DNA from: Acidobacteriota bacterium
GTDB lineage: Bacteria; Acidobacteriota; Vicinamibacteria; Vicinamibacterales; SCN-69-37
NCBI GenBank assembly: GCA_024653875.1
Contig: JANLHE010000272.1
Location: forward strand, 1-5,976
Direction of reading: 5' to 3'
Length of the DNA: 5,976 bases
In this document: piece after piece, positions 1-5,976 of the stretch
Numbering within the stretch: the stretch's first letter is position 1
Layout: every line of letters starts with the position of its first letter
The notes under the pieces: model-generated
What the model was told of the DNA's origin: nothing
Databases searched by the model: none
What the model saw: only the letters and a program-made list of their open reading frames with translations
Translations under genes and position numbers: made by a program

Positions 1-3000
1 GGTTGAGAATCACCTGTTCGATCTGCCCGGGATCCGCCATGACGGCGCCCACGCCTTCGGCCGGCACGATCACGAGCGCCACGTCTTCCCCGACCAGCCG
101 CTGAAGCATACGCTGCAGTTCTACGACCTGTGTGCTCAGGTCCAGGATCCTGGGCTGCATCACCTGCTTGCGGCTGAAGGCCAGCAGTTGGCGGGTCAGC
201 CCTTCAGCCCGCTCTCCGGCGCGGGAGATTTCCTGGAGGTCGATACGCAGCGGGTCGTCCAGCTTCAGCCCGTTGGCCGCCAGCTCGGCGGTCGCGTTGA
301 TGATGGTCAGCAGGTTGTTGAAATCATGCGCGACGACGCCGGTCAGCCGGCCGACAATCTCCATCTTCTGGGCCTGCAGGAACTGGGCCGCCAACTCGCG
401 CTGTTCGGTGAGATCTCGCTTGATGGCAATGAAGTGCTTAACTTGTCCATCGGCACCCCGCACGGGTGTGATGGTCATCTCCTCGGCGTACACACCCCCG
501 TCCTTGCGCCGATTCGTCATCTCGCCGCTCCAGACGTCGCCGGCGAGCAGGGTGTCCCACATGTGCTTGTAGAACGCCGGTTCGTGCACGCCGGACTTGA
601 CCAGATCACGAGGGTTCCTGCCGACGGCCTCCTCGGCACTGTAGCCGCTCAAGGCGCTGAACGCCACGTTCACCCATTCGATCGTGCCGTCGAGGGCCGT
701 GATGACAATGGCGCTGGCAGCGGCATTCAAGGCGGCGCTGTGCAGGCGCAGGGCCTCGTCCGCCAGCCGCCGCTTGGTAATGTCCCGGGTAATCGTCTGG
801 ACCGCCCTCCTTCCCTTGAATTCAATCACCGAGGCGCTGACCAGCACATCGATTTGTGTGCCGTCCTTGCGGAGGTGAGTGGTCTCAAGATCGTCGACGG
901 TGCCGGTCCTCAGTAGTTCGCGTAACGCACGCTCTCCACTCTCCACGTCCTTGGTGAGCACTTTCAGGCTCGTGCCCACAAGTTCGTCCCTGGAGAACCC
1001 ATAGGTCGAACAGGCGCGCTCGTTCGCCTCCAGGATGATCTCCTCCTCGGGCTCGAAGATGATGATCGGGTCGTTCGCGCTTTCGAACAACGCCTTGTAC
1101 TCGATCTGTGACGCCCGAAGGTCCGCTTCCGCCCGCGTGCGCTCGGTGATGTCGGTGAACACCACCACGGTGCCTGCAGAGCGGCCGTGCTCGTCGCGAA
1201 CCGGCGTACTCGTGTACTCAACGGGAAAACTCGTGCCATCCTTGCGCCAGAACACTTCGTCCCGTACTCGACGCACCACGCCATCTGCCATACTTGCGTA
1301 GATTGGGCACTCGCCGACAGGGTAGGCGGTGCCATCGGCACGCATGTGATGCATCGTGGTATGCGCCGGCCTGCCGATCAGTTCGGAGGGGGCGTACCCC
1401 AGCATCATGGCGCTGGCGGGATTCTCAAACTTGATTCGTCGATCGACCCCGACCCAGTGCACGCCCTGCTCGACGGAGTTCAGAATCAACCGGTATTCCG
1501 AGCGAATCCGCTCCAGTTGCTCCTCAGATTGCTTGCGGTGGCTGACATCTCGAACGATCGCCTGCAAGTGCATCGCGCCACTCAATTCGACCCGGTTCAA
1601 GCGCACTTCGGCGTCAAATAGCGTGCCGTCGGCCCGGCGATGTTTCCATTCAAAGGACTGCGGCGCTCCTCCCAACGCCGCGTTGATGTGCGCCGGGCCC
1701 TTCCTGGATGACAGCTGTCCATCGGGCTGTTCGTGCGGTGAGAACGCCATCGGGGACTGCCCGACGAGGTCTTCCTTCCGGCATCCGAACATCGCCTCGG
1801 TGCTGGCGTTGCAGTCCAGGAAGACGTCGGCGTTCATCACCAGAATGGCGTCGGCCGCCGTGTCGAACAGGGATCTGAAACTCTCCTCACTCTCCCGTAG
1901 AGCTGCGATGGTGGTTTCCAGCTCAGCGGTGCGCGCGGCGACGCGACGCTCCAGCGTCTCATTCGCCTCGACCAGCTTGGCCTGGAGGCGCTGCCGCTCC
2001 GTCACGTCGCGAACGAACACGAAGAACCGGCGGTCACGCGGCAGGTAGTTGGCGCTGACCTCGACATCCAGCACCGCGCCGTCCTTCCGTCGGTGGCGGG
2101 TCGTGAAACGACCCGAGCCGGTGCGCATGAGGGTGGCGATATGTGCCGCGGCCTCCTCTGGCGACTCGACCGCTTCGATATCGGAGATCGCCATCGCCAG
2201 CAGTTCGGCACGGGTGTAGCCGATCAGGTTGCAGTACGCCTCGTTCGCCTCCAGGATCCTCCCCTGCATATCCACGATCCAGAAGCCATCCATGGCGGTA
2301 CGCAGGATCACCTGGGATTCCTCGGCGACCTGCGCGCTCATCGCCTTGGCCTCAAGACGGCGCTGTTCGGTCAGATCCCGCCCGATCGTCACGAAGTGCG
2401 TGATTCCGCCCTGGGCGTCCTTCACCGGCGTGATGGTCAACTGCTCGGGGTACAGGCTCCCATCCTTCCGGCGACTCGTGATCTCACCGCGCCAGACATC
2501 GCCGGCGGCTACCACGTCGAGCAGCTCCGTATAGAACGCGCGATCGTGCATTCCCGACTTGACCAGTCTCAGTGGCCATTTCCCCTGGGCCTCGTCAAAG
2601 CTGAAACCGGTCAAGTCGCTGTAGGCCGCGTTGACCCACTCGATCGCGCCCTGACGATCGGTGATGACGATGGCGTCGGCAGCGGCGTTCAGGGCGGCGC
2701 TTTGCAGGTGGCGGACCTCTGCCGAGTGTTGCCGGTGCACGGCCTCAGCCAACACGTGGGCGACGGATTCGAAGAAATTCACGTCGTCGGGCGTGAAGGC
2801 GCGGCGGCGGGCCGTGTGCGCTCCCAACACGCCGAACGGGTGGGACATCTCACCGATGATGACGCTGATGCCGCTCACCACGCCGTGATCGTGCAGCAGT
2901 TGCGGCCCGCTGAACCGTGTCTCCACTCTGAGATCGTCGACCACGACCGAGGCCCTCGACAGCAACGTGAAGCCGGCCTGTGAGTCGCGCCCCCCGCCCA

Positions 3001-3307
3001 CGCTGGCGTGGCCGGTCAAGCCCGCTTGCCAACCAACGCCGGCGACGAGCTTCAGCGTGCCGTCCGGCAACAACTCGAGCACCTTGCAGTACTCGACACC
3101 GAGGGTCTCGGCGATCCTCGCCACGGCTTGGTTGAAGAGGCGCGACAGATCCGCGCCTGCCAGCGCCAGGTGCCCGAGGCCGGCGACCACGGCCTGTTGA
3201 GCGGCGCGTTCGGCCGGGACCGCCTCCACGCGCCTGCGCTTGGTGGCGCTGCGAGCCTTGCCGTCGGCCTGCGTGTTGACCAAGACCTCTTCACCGCGCT
3301 CGTACAT
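1..3307 (-). CDS. Multi-PAS sensor histidine kinase (GAF, six PAS, HisKA, start of HATPase), 3' end cut by window edge
   Basis: This is a cytoplasmic sensor kinase predicted to autophosphorylate on His and pass the phosphate to a receiver domain. I translated the whole frame by hand: 1102 residues from the ATG at 3307 to the left edge, with no stop. Domains in order: GAF about 45-195 (contains VEYCKV, GRDSQAGFTLL, FSGPQLLHDHGVVSG); PAS1 201-316; PAS2 333-438; a coiled coil about 440-475; PAS3 477-592; PAS4 604-723; PAS5 736-846; PAS6 855-970, most ending in a typical D[ILV]T-[ED]R-like motif. HisKA follows at about 975-1048 with H-box VVAHDFNNLL, phosphoacceptor H994. The HATPase domain starts near 1054 and stops at DPGQIEQVILN, in the N-box. 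There is no membrane segment. The start is uncertain: ATG 3307 avoids the GGCAC-rich patch, but neither it nor the in-frame ATG at 3367 has a clear ribosome binding site. Kinases with this H-box often carry a C-terminal receiver, which would lie past the edge. The ligand cannot be read from the sequence. Confidence 0.93.
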   Translation of the reverse strand, partial: MYERGEEVLVNTQADGKARSATKRRRVEAVPAERAAQQAVVAGLGHLALAGADLSRLFNQAVARIAETLGVEYCKVLELLPDGTLKLVAGVGWQAGLTGHASVGGGRDSQAGFTLLSRASVVVDDLRVETRFSGPQLLHDHGVVSGISVIIGEMSHPFGVLGAHTARRRAFTPDDVNFFESVAHVLAEAVHRQHSAEVRHLQSAALNAAADAIVITDRQGAIEWVNAAYSDLTGFSFDEAQGKWPLRLVKSGMHDRAFYTELLDVVAAGDVWRGEITSRRKDGSLYPEQLTITPVKDAQGGITHFVTIGRDLTEQRRLEAKAMSAQVAEESQVILRTAMDGFWIVDMQGRILEANEAYCNLIGYTRAELLAMAISDIEAVESPEEAAAHIATLMRTGSGRFTTRHRRKDGAVLDVEVSANYLPRDRRFFVFVRDVTERQRLQAKLVEANETLERRVAARTAELETTIAALRESEESFRSLFDTAADAILVMNADVFLDCNASTEAMFGCRKEDLVGQSPMAFSPHEQPDGQLSSRKGPAHINAALGGAPQSFEWKHRRADGTLFDAEVRLNRVELSGAMHLQAIVRDVSHRKQSEEQLERIRSEYRLILNSVEQGVHWVGVDRRIKFENPASAMMLGYAPSELIGRPAHTTMHHMRADGTAYPVGECPIYASMADGVVRRVRDEVFWRKDGTSFPVEYTSTPVRDEHGRSAGTVVVFTDITERTRAEADLRASQIEYKALFESANDPIIIFEPEEEIILEANERACSTYGFSRDELVGTSLKVLTKDVESGERALRELLRTGTVDDLETTHLRKDGTQIDVLVSASVIEFKGRRAVQTITRDITKRRLADEALRLHSAALNAAASAIVITALDGTIEWVNVAFSALSGYSAEEAVGRNPRDLVKSGVHEPAFYKHMWDTLLAGDVWSGEMTNRRKDGGVYAEEMTITPVRGADGQVKHFIAIKRDLTEQRELAAQFLQAQKMEIVGRLTGVVAHDFNNLLTIINATAELAANGLKLDDPLRIDLQEISRAGERAEGLTRQLLAFSRKQVMQPRILDLSTQVVELQRMLQRLVGEDVALVIVPAEGVGAVMADPGQIEQVILN
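398..747 (-). repeat. PAS6 module of the second kinase (copy 2 of an internal duplication)
   Basis: This segment encodes residues 855-970, from LHSAALNAAASAIV to KRDLTEQR, directly in front of the HisKA domain. It is the partner of PAS1. Its position next to the dimerisation helix means it is the PAS domain that most directly passes a signal to the kinase core. The PAS-B of the first kinase in this window belongs to the same PAS subtype (FY--LW-TLL-G, NRRKDG, HFVSVGRDITER) but is more distant. Confidence 0.8.
2360..2707 (-). repeat. PAS1 module of the second kinase (copy 1 of an internal duplication)
   Basis: This segment encodes residues 201-316, from LQSAALNAAADAIV to GRDLTEQR. It aligns without a gap to PAS6 of the same protein, 116 residues each, with about 71 identities by hand count. 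Shared blocks include SAALNAAA, IEWVN, LVKSG, GDVW-GE, RRKDG, TITPV and RDLTEQR. The two copies are far apart, separated by four less similar PAS domains. Confidence 0.8.
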
Positions 3308-3316
3308 GAAACTACT

Positions 3317-3396
3317 GGCACGGGCCGGTGCCTGCCTCCTGGGCCGGGTGCCTGTCCTGCTTTTCATGAGATGGGCACGGTGCCACAGCCCGGCAC
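3317..3396. repeat. GGCAC/GTGCC-rich repeat patch between regulator and second kinase
   Basis: Six copies of the pentamer GGCAC or its complement GTGCC lie in 80 bases, starting at 3317, 3328, 3348, 3374, 3380 and 3392. Two pairs form dyads: 3317-3332 (five-base arms, six-base spacer) and 3374-3384 (arms separated by one base). Positions 3322-3334 and 3341-3354 are a near-exact direct repeat (GGGCCG, GTGCCTG, with one base inserted). The patch lies just upstream of the ATG at 3307 and would be inside the gene if the ATG at 3367 were used. It could be a REP-like palindromic element, a regulator binding array, or chance in GC-rich DNA. Confidence 0.45.
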
Positions 3397-3429
3397 AAAG
3401 CGATATGACCCAAAGGGGTGAGACGCTTT
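3397..3429 (-). terminator. Stem-loop at the end of the regulator gene, possible weak terminator or mRNA end
   Basis: Starting at the last base of the regulator's stop codon, the minus strand has a 6-base outer inverted repeat (AAAGCG at 3429-3424, CGCTTT at 3402-3397). Inside it is a 4-base stem (ACCC at 3419-3416, GGGT at 3411-3408) closing a CTTT loop, with 4- and 5-base internal loops between the stems. It is only moderately stable by eye and has no real U-tract on this strand, so full termination is doubtful. It could attenuate or protect the upstream message. Confidence 0.35.
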
Positions 3430-4082
3430 TAGAGTTTCGCGATGCCTGCCTTGATGGCGTAGCGGACCAGCGCGGCCTGCTTGTGGATGTTCAGCTTGGC
3501 CATGACGTGGTTCCGGTGGGCGTGGACGGTGTTGCTGGACACCTCCAGTATCGTCGCGATTTCCCTGGTGCTGCGGCCTTCGGCGATGAGCTGCAGCACC
3601 TTTCTCTCCTGTGCCGTGAGCGCCGTCCGGGCCGCTCCCTTCCGCGGCGTGGCCCCACAGGGGAGCGCAGACTGACGGACGAAATGGGCAATCCTCGGAC
3701 AGAGAAAGTGCCGTCCTGCGTGGACCTCGATCACCGCTTCGACGACCATGCGAGTGGCCATCTCCTTGGTCAGGTAGCCGCGCGCGCCGGCCTCCAACGC
3801 CTCTTCCACTATGGCTTTCGTGTCGTGCAGGCTCAGCATGATGATCTTCGCGTGGGGAAGCCGCTTGAGCAGTTCTCTGGCGGTGTCGACGCCGTTCATG
3901 TTGGGCATGGTGACATCGAGAATGAAGACATCGGCGGGGCTCGTCCTGGCCATCGCCAGGACCTCCAGACCGTCCGCAGCCTCGCCGACGACCACGATAT
4001 CCTCCCCGCCGTTTTCGATCGTCAGACGCAGGCCGTCACGGACCACGGGGTGGTCGTCGCCAATGATCACGCGAATGCTCAT
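3429..4082 (-). CDS. NarL/FixJ-family response regulator (receiver plus LuxR-type HTH)
   Basis: This is a DNA-binding response regulator of 217 residues, the normal size for the family. The receiver domain (about 3-120) has all the key residues: acidic pair D9-D10, phosphoacceptor D56 in FILDVTMPNMNG, S84 in IIMLSLHD and K106 in GYLTKEM. A linker rich in Ala, Arg and Pro follows. The LuxR-type helix-turn-helix covers about 153-213, beginning LTAQERKVLQLIAEG, with recognition region VSSNTVHAHRNHVMAKL. Phosphorylation at D56 should release or dimerise the HTH for promoter binding; target genes are not visible. I chose the ATG at 4082 (MSIRVIIGDDHP) because the receiver begins there. A longer frame to 4145 would add 21 residues of unrelated sequence lying over the kinase gene. 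The start overlaps the upstream kinase's stop by four bases, so the two are probably translationally coupled and functionally paired. Confidence 0.96.
   Translation of the reverse strand: MSIRVIIGDDHPVVRDGLRLTIENGGEDIVVVGEAADGLEVLAMARTSPADVFILDVTMPNMNGVDTARELLKRLPHAKIIMLSLHDTKAIVEEALEAGARGYLTKEMATRMVVEAVIEVHAGRHFLCPRIAHFVRQSALPCGATPRKGAARTALTAQERKVLQLIAEGRSTREIATILEVSSNTVHAHRNHVMAKLNIHKQAALVRYAIKAGIAKL
4079..4082 (-). other. ATGA stop/start overlap between kinase and regulator
   Basis: The kinase's TGA (4081-4079) shares bases with the regulator's ATG (4082-4080). Such 4-base overlaps are common in operons whose products act in fixed ratio, because a terminating ribosome can restart at once. 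It is the strongest sign in the window that these two form a cognate pair. Confidence 0.9.
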
Positions 4083-5976
4083 GCGCCGCCCCCCTTCCCC
4101 GGGAGGTCTCCCTGCTCCGGGGCTGCGATCCCAAGCGGCAAGCACACACGCACCGTGGTTCCCTTCCGCGGTCCTGAATCAATCGTGAAGGCGCCCCCGG
4201 CAGAGACCATCATCTCCTTCATCACGCGCAAGCCCATGTGGGCGCGGGCCGGCCGTTGTTCGAGGAGATCGAATCCCTGGCCGTCGTCGCGAACCGTCAT
4301 GCTGATTTTTTGTTTCGACGCAGTGATGGACACGTCAACGCGCTTCGCGTGACCGTGGGTGATGGCATTGGTCAGCGCCTCCTGCGCCACTCGGAACAGG
4401 GCGGTGGCGGTGTCACCGGACACCCGTCGTCGCCCCAGGGTTTCCCTGAAATGAACCCGAGTACTCCCGTGCGCGGTGACCTGGGAGAAGTGCTGGCGCA
4501 GGGCCGCACGCAATCCAAGGGCATCAAGCTCAGGCGGCCGGAGTTGGACGGCCACGCGCTTGAGATGGCCCACTGACTCGTCGAACAGCTTTCGGGTGCG
4601 CTTCATCCACTTCAGTGCGTCCGCAGTGTTCCCGGAGCCAAGGTTTTTCTCGACCGCGTCAAAATATGCCGAAATCCCCACGACCAGTGAGCCCAGATCG
4701 TGGTGCAGGACGGACGACACCTGCTTCCGCTCGGCCTCCCGCGCTGCGATGATCTCGTACGAGAACCGCCGCATCCGTGTCTCCGCGCGTTTGCGCTCGG
4801 TGATGTCGCGGCCCACGGAGACGAAGTGCGTGATCGCGCCCTGGTCATTGCGGAGCGGCCTGATGGTCTTCTCCTCTTGATACAGCGCGCCGTCCTTGCG
4901 CCGGTTGGTGAATTCGGCGCGGAAGGGTCGCCCGTCAAGCAGTGTCTTCCACAGGTCCTGGTAAAAGGCCGGAGTGTGGCGGTCGGACTTGAAGACGCGC
5001 GGCGTCAGGCCCCTGACCTCGCCGGCAGTGTAGCCGGTCATCTGTTCCAGACCCGAGTTCACGTATTCGATCACGCCGGCCAGGTCGGTAACCAGAATGC
5101 TCTCCTCGGTCTGGTCGATCGCACTTGACAAGGTTCGCACGGCCTCATCGGCCTCGTGTCGCTCCAACTCGGCAGCGGCACGGCCGCCAAACAGCCGCAA
5201 GAGATCGTGAGCGATCTGCGGCAGCGGCAGCGGCAGCGGCTTGTCATGCAACACCACCAATAGCCCCAGCGCCCGGCCGCTGGAGGCGAACAAAGGCACA
5301 CCGAGATACGCCTGCGCAGCCAGGTCGGAGAGCAGCCGGTCCCTGGGGAACTGCTCTTGAACGCCGGCCGGGATGTAACAGAGGGTCTGGCCCGCCACGC
5401 TCGCGCACGGCGTGTCGGCCAACTCGTACTCAAAGTTATCGGCCACCTGGCCATTCGCCCAGACCGCGATCGTGCGCGCCCGCTCTGGTAGCCCCGAAAG
5501 CAACCGGGCCACGAAGGCGTAACGGACGTTCAGCACGGTGGCCAATTCCCTGACCAGCGCAGGGAAGAACGTCACGCCCACCGAAGCGAGGCCCAGCACG
5601 AGGGAGTGCAAGGCCATTTCAGCCTGTTTGCGCTCTGTGATGTTGGTGATCAAGCCCAGCGATCCGGCATACGCACCAGCCGAGTCGAAGATGGGATCGG
5701 CCGACACAATCGCCCAGAGATCGCCGCCGTCCTTTCGGCGGAACTTGAAATCGTGCCGCTCCCTGATCCCGGCCTGTCGCCTCCGGACACTCTCGGCCGC
5801 AATCGCGTTGCCCTCCTCGTCCATGAATTCGAACAGGGACACGCCGGCCATCTCGGACACTGAGTAGCCGAGCATCTCGGCCATGCGGTCGCTCACGAAG
5901 GTGGTACGGCTCTGGGCGTCGATTTCCCAAATCCCTTCGCTCGCGACCTCGACGATCCGCCGATATCTCCGTTCGC
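4079..5976 (-). CDS. PAS-GAF-PAS sensor histidine kinase, NarX/DesK type (HisKA_3 + HATPase), 5' end cut by window edge
   Basis: This is a cytoplasmic sensor kinase, the likely phosphodonor of the regulator that follows it. 631 residues are visible (numbered from the codon at 5974). The GTG at 5896 could be mistaken for a start, but the frame is open to the edge and the upstream residues (RIVEVASEGIWEIDAQ) are the expected beginning of the same PAS fold, so the true start lies outside. Domains: PAS-A 1-117; GAF about 136-274, with the LGVPL and GLLVVLHDK strands; PAS-B about 280-394; HisKA_3 about 409-481, ending QLRPPELDALGL; HATPase about 518-614, with N-box RVAQEALTNAITH (E532, N536), G1 box DDGQGFD (D564, G565, G567) and HMGLRVMKEM. 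The H-box reads LHHDLGS with H424 in the phosphoacceptor place; family members usually read LHDxLGQ, so the acidic residue after His and the later Gln are both replaced. The protein ends in a Gly-rich tail whose stop overlaps the regulator's start. Confidence 0.94.
   Translation of the reverse strand, partial: ERRYRRIVEVASEGIWEIDAQSRTTFVSDRMAEMLGYSVSEMAGVSLFEFMDEEGNAIAAESVRRRQAGIRERHDFKFRRKDGGDLWAIVSADPIFDSAGAYAGSLGLITNITERKQAEMALHSLVLGLASVGVTFFPALVRELATVLNVRYAFVARLLSGLPERARTIAVWANGQVADNFEYELADTPCASVAGQTLCYIPAGVQEQFPRDRLLSDLAAQAYLGVPLFASSGRALGLLVVLHDKPLPLPLPQIAHDLLRLFGGRAAAELERHEADEAVRTLSSAIDQTEESILVTDLAGVIEYVNSGLEQMTGYTAGEVRGLTPRVFKSDRHTPAFYQDLWKTLLDGRPFRAEFTNRRKDGALYQEEKTIRPLRNDQGAITHFVSVGRDITERKRAETRMRRFSYEIIAAREAERKQVSSVLHHDLGSLVVGISAYFDAVEKNLGSGNTADALKWMKRTRKLFDESVGHLKRVAVQLRPPELDALGLRAALRQHFSQVTAHGSTRVHFRETLGRRRVSGDTATALFRVAQEALTNAITHGHAKRVDVSITASKQKISMTVRDDGQGFDLLEQRPARAHMGLRVMKEMMVSAGGAFTIDSGPRKGTTVRVCLPLGIAAPEQGDLPGKGGGA
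4083..4096 (-). promoter_or_regulatory. Ribosome binding site of the response regulator, inside the kinase gene
   Basis: Upstream of the ATG at 4082 the minus strand reads AAGGGGGG, then six bases, then ATG. This purine run is a weak Shine-Dalgarno match at proper spacing and lies within the last codons of the kinase (the Gly-rich tail). Together with the ATGA overlap it supports translational coupling and supports this start over the longer frame to 4145. Confidence 0.5.
5219..5240 (-). repeat. Short hexamer tandem repeat inside the first kinase's GAF domain
   Basis: On the plus strand the unit CGGCAG occurs three times in a row, followed by CGGC. It encodes an alternating Pro-Leu stretch (PLPLPLP) in the surface loop after the GLLVVLHDK strand. 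Because the unit is six bases, a change in copy number adds or removes Leu-Pro pairs and keeps the frame. Confidence 0.7.

Noticed and set aside
188..916. A 242-codon open frame on the plus strand
   Set aside because: It mirrors the PAS5-PAS6-HisKA part of the large kinase; the minus frame contains the AHDFNN H-box and PAS motifs, so the plus frame is a shadow.
964..1341. A 125-codon minus-strand frame inside the large kinase
   Set aside because: It is in a different frame from the kinase, is rich in Arg and Ser with no domain, and the kinase frame is continuous through the region.
2093..2983. A 296-codon open frame on the plus strand
   Set aside because: It is antisense to the PAS1-PAS2 and GAF part of the large kinase, which has clear domain motifs in the minus frame. 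No family is recognisable in the plus-strand product.
4083..4145. A longer N-terminus for the response regulator
   Set aside because: The added residues precede the receiver fold, lie wholly over the kinase C-terminus, and the internal ATG at 4082 has a spaced purine run and the classic ATGA overlap.
3240..4352. A 370-codon open frame on the plus strand, opposite the regulator and kinase ends
   Set aside because: It lies antisense to the well-supported regulator and kinase, has no recognisable domain, and is expected from the strong GC bias at third codon positions, which removes stops from the opposite strand.
5894..5896. GTG as the start of the first kinase
   Set aside because: The frame is open to the window edge, and the upstream residues complete the first half of the PAS domain (SEGIWEIDAQSRTTF before VSDRMAEMLGY), so the gene must begin further upstream.
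1..5976. CRISPR arrays, tRNA or rRNA genes, insertion sequences, defence or toxin genes
   Set aside because: I looked for regularly spaced repeats, transposase motifs, terminal inverted repeats and RNA gene signatures and saw none; nearly every base is accounted for by the three signalling genes.

Overview
The window is GC-rich, with G or C at most third codon positions. It is almost entirely filled by three signal-transduction genes, all read on the minus strand (right to left). None of the three proteins shows a membrane segment or signal peptide in its visible part, so they look like cytoplasmic sensors and a cytoplasmic regulator. The style (long soluble PAS/GAF kinases, high GC, close packing) suits an environmental Gram-negative with many two-component systems, such as Acidobacteriota, Deltaproteobacteria-like lineages, Rokubacteria/NC10 or Betaproteobacteria. 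The sequence alone does not decide the phylum.

Layout in the direction of transcription: (1) 5976 down to 4079 holds the C-terminal 631 residues of a PAS-GAF-PAS histidine kinase of the NarX/DesK type (HisKA_3 plus HATPase); its start lies beyond the right edge. (2) 4082 down to 3429 holds a complete 217-residue NarL/FixJ-type response regulator, joined to the kinase by a 4-base stop/start overlap. (3) About 121 bases of non-coding DNA follow, with a short stem-loop at the regulator's stop codon and a cluster of six GGCAC/GTGCC pentamers. (4) From about 3307 to the left edge runs a second, very large sensor kinase, GAF followed by six PAS domains, then a classical HisKA domain and the beginning of the ATPase domain. 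It stays in one open frame without a stop and is cut by the left edge.

How they probably work together: the first kinase and the regulator form a cognate pair by gene fusion logic, overlap and family match (HisKA_3 kinases pair with NarL-type regulators). The second kinase belongs to a different phosphotransfer class (HisKA, 'AHDFNN' H-box) and often has a C-terminal receiver, which would lie outside this window. It may feed a separate output or converge on the same pathway.

I do not see a new type of system here. The points worth a second look are the altered H-box of the first kinase (LHHDLGS where the family usually has LHDxLGQ), the near-identical-length PAS1/PAS6 pair in the second kinase, the His/Cys-containing PAS4, and the GGCAC-rich intergenic patch. 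The many long open frames on the plus strand are antisense shadows of these genes.
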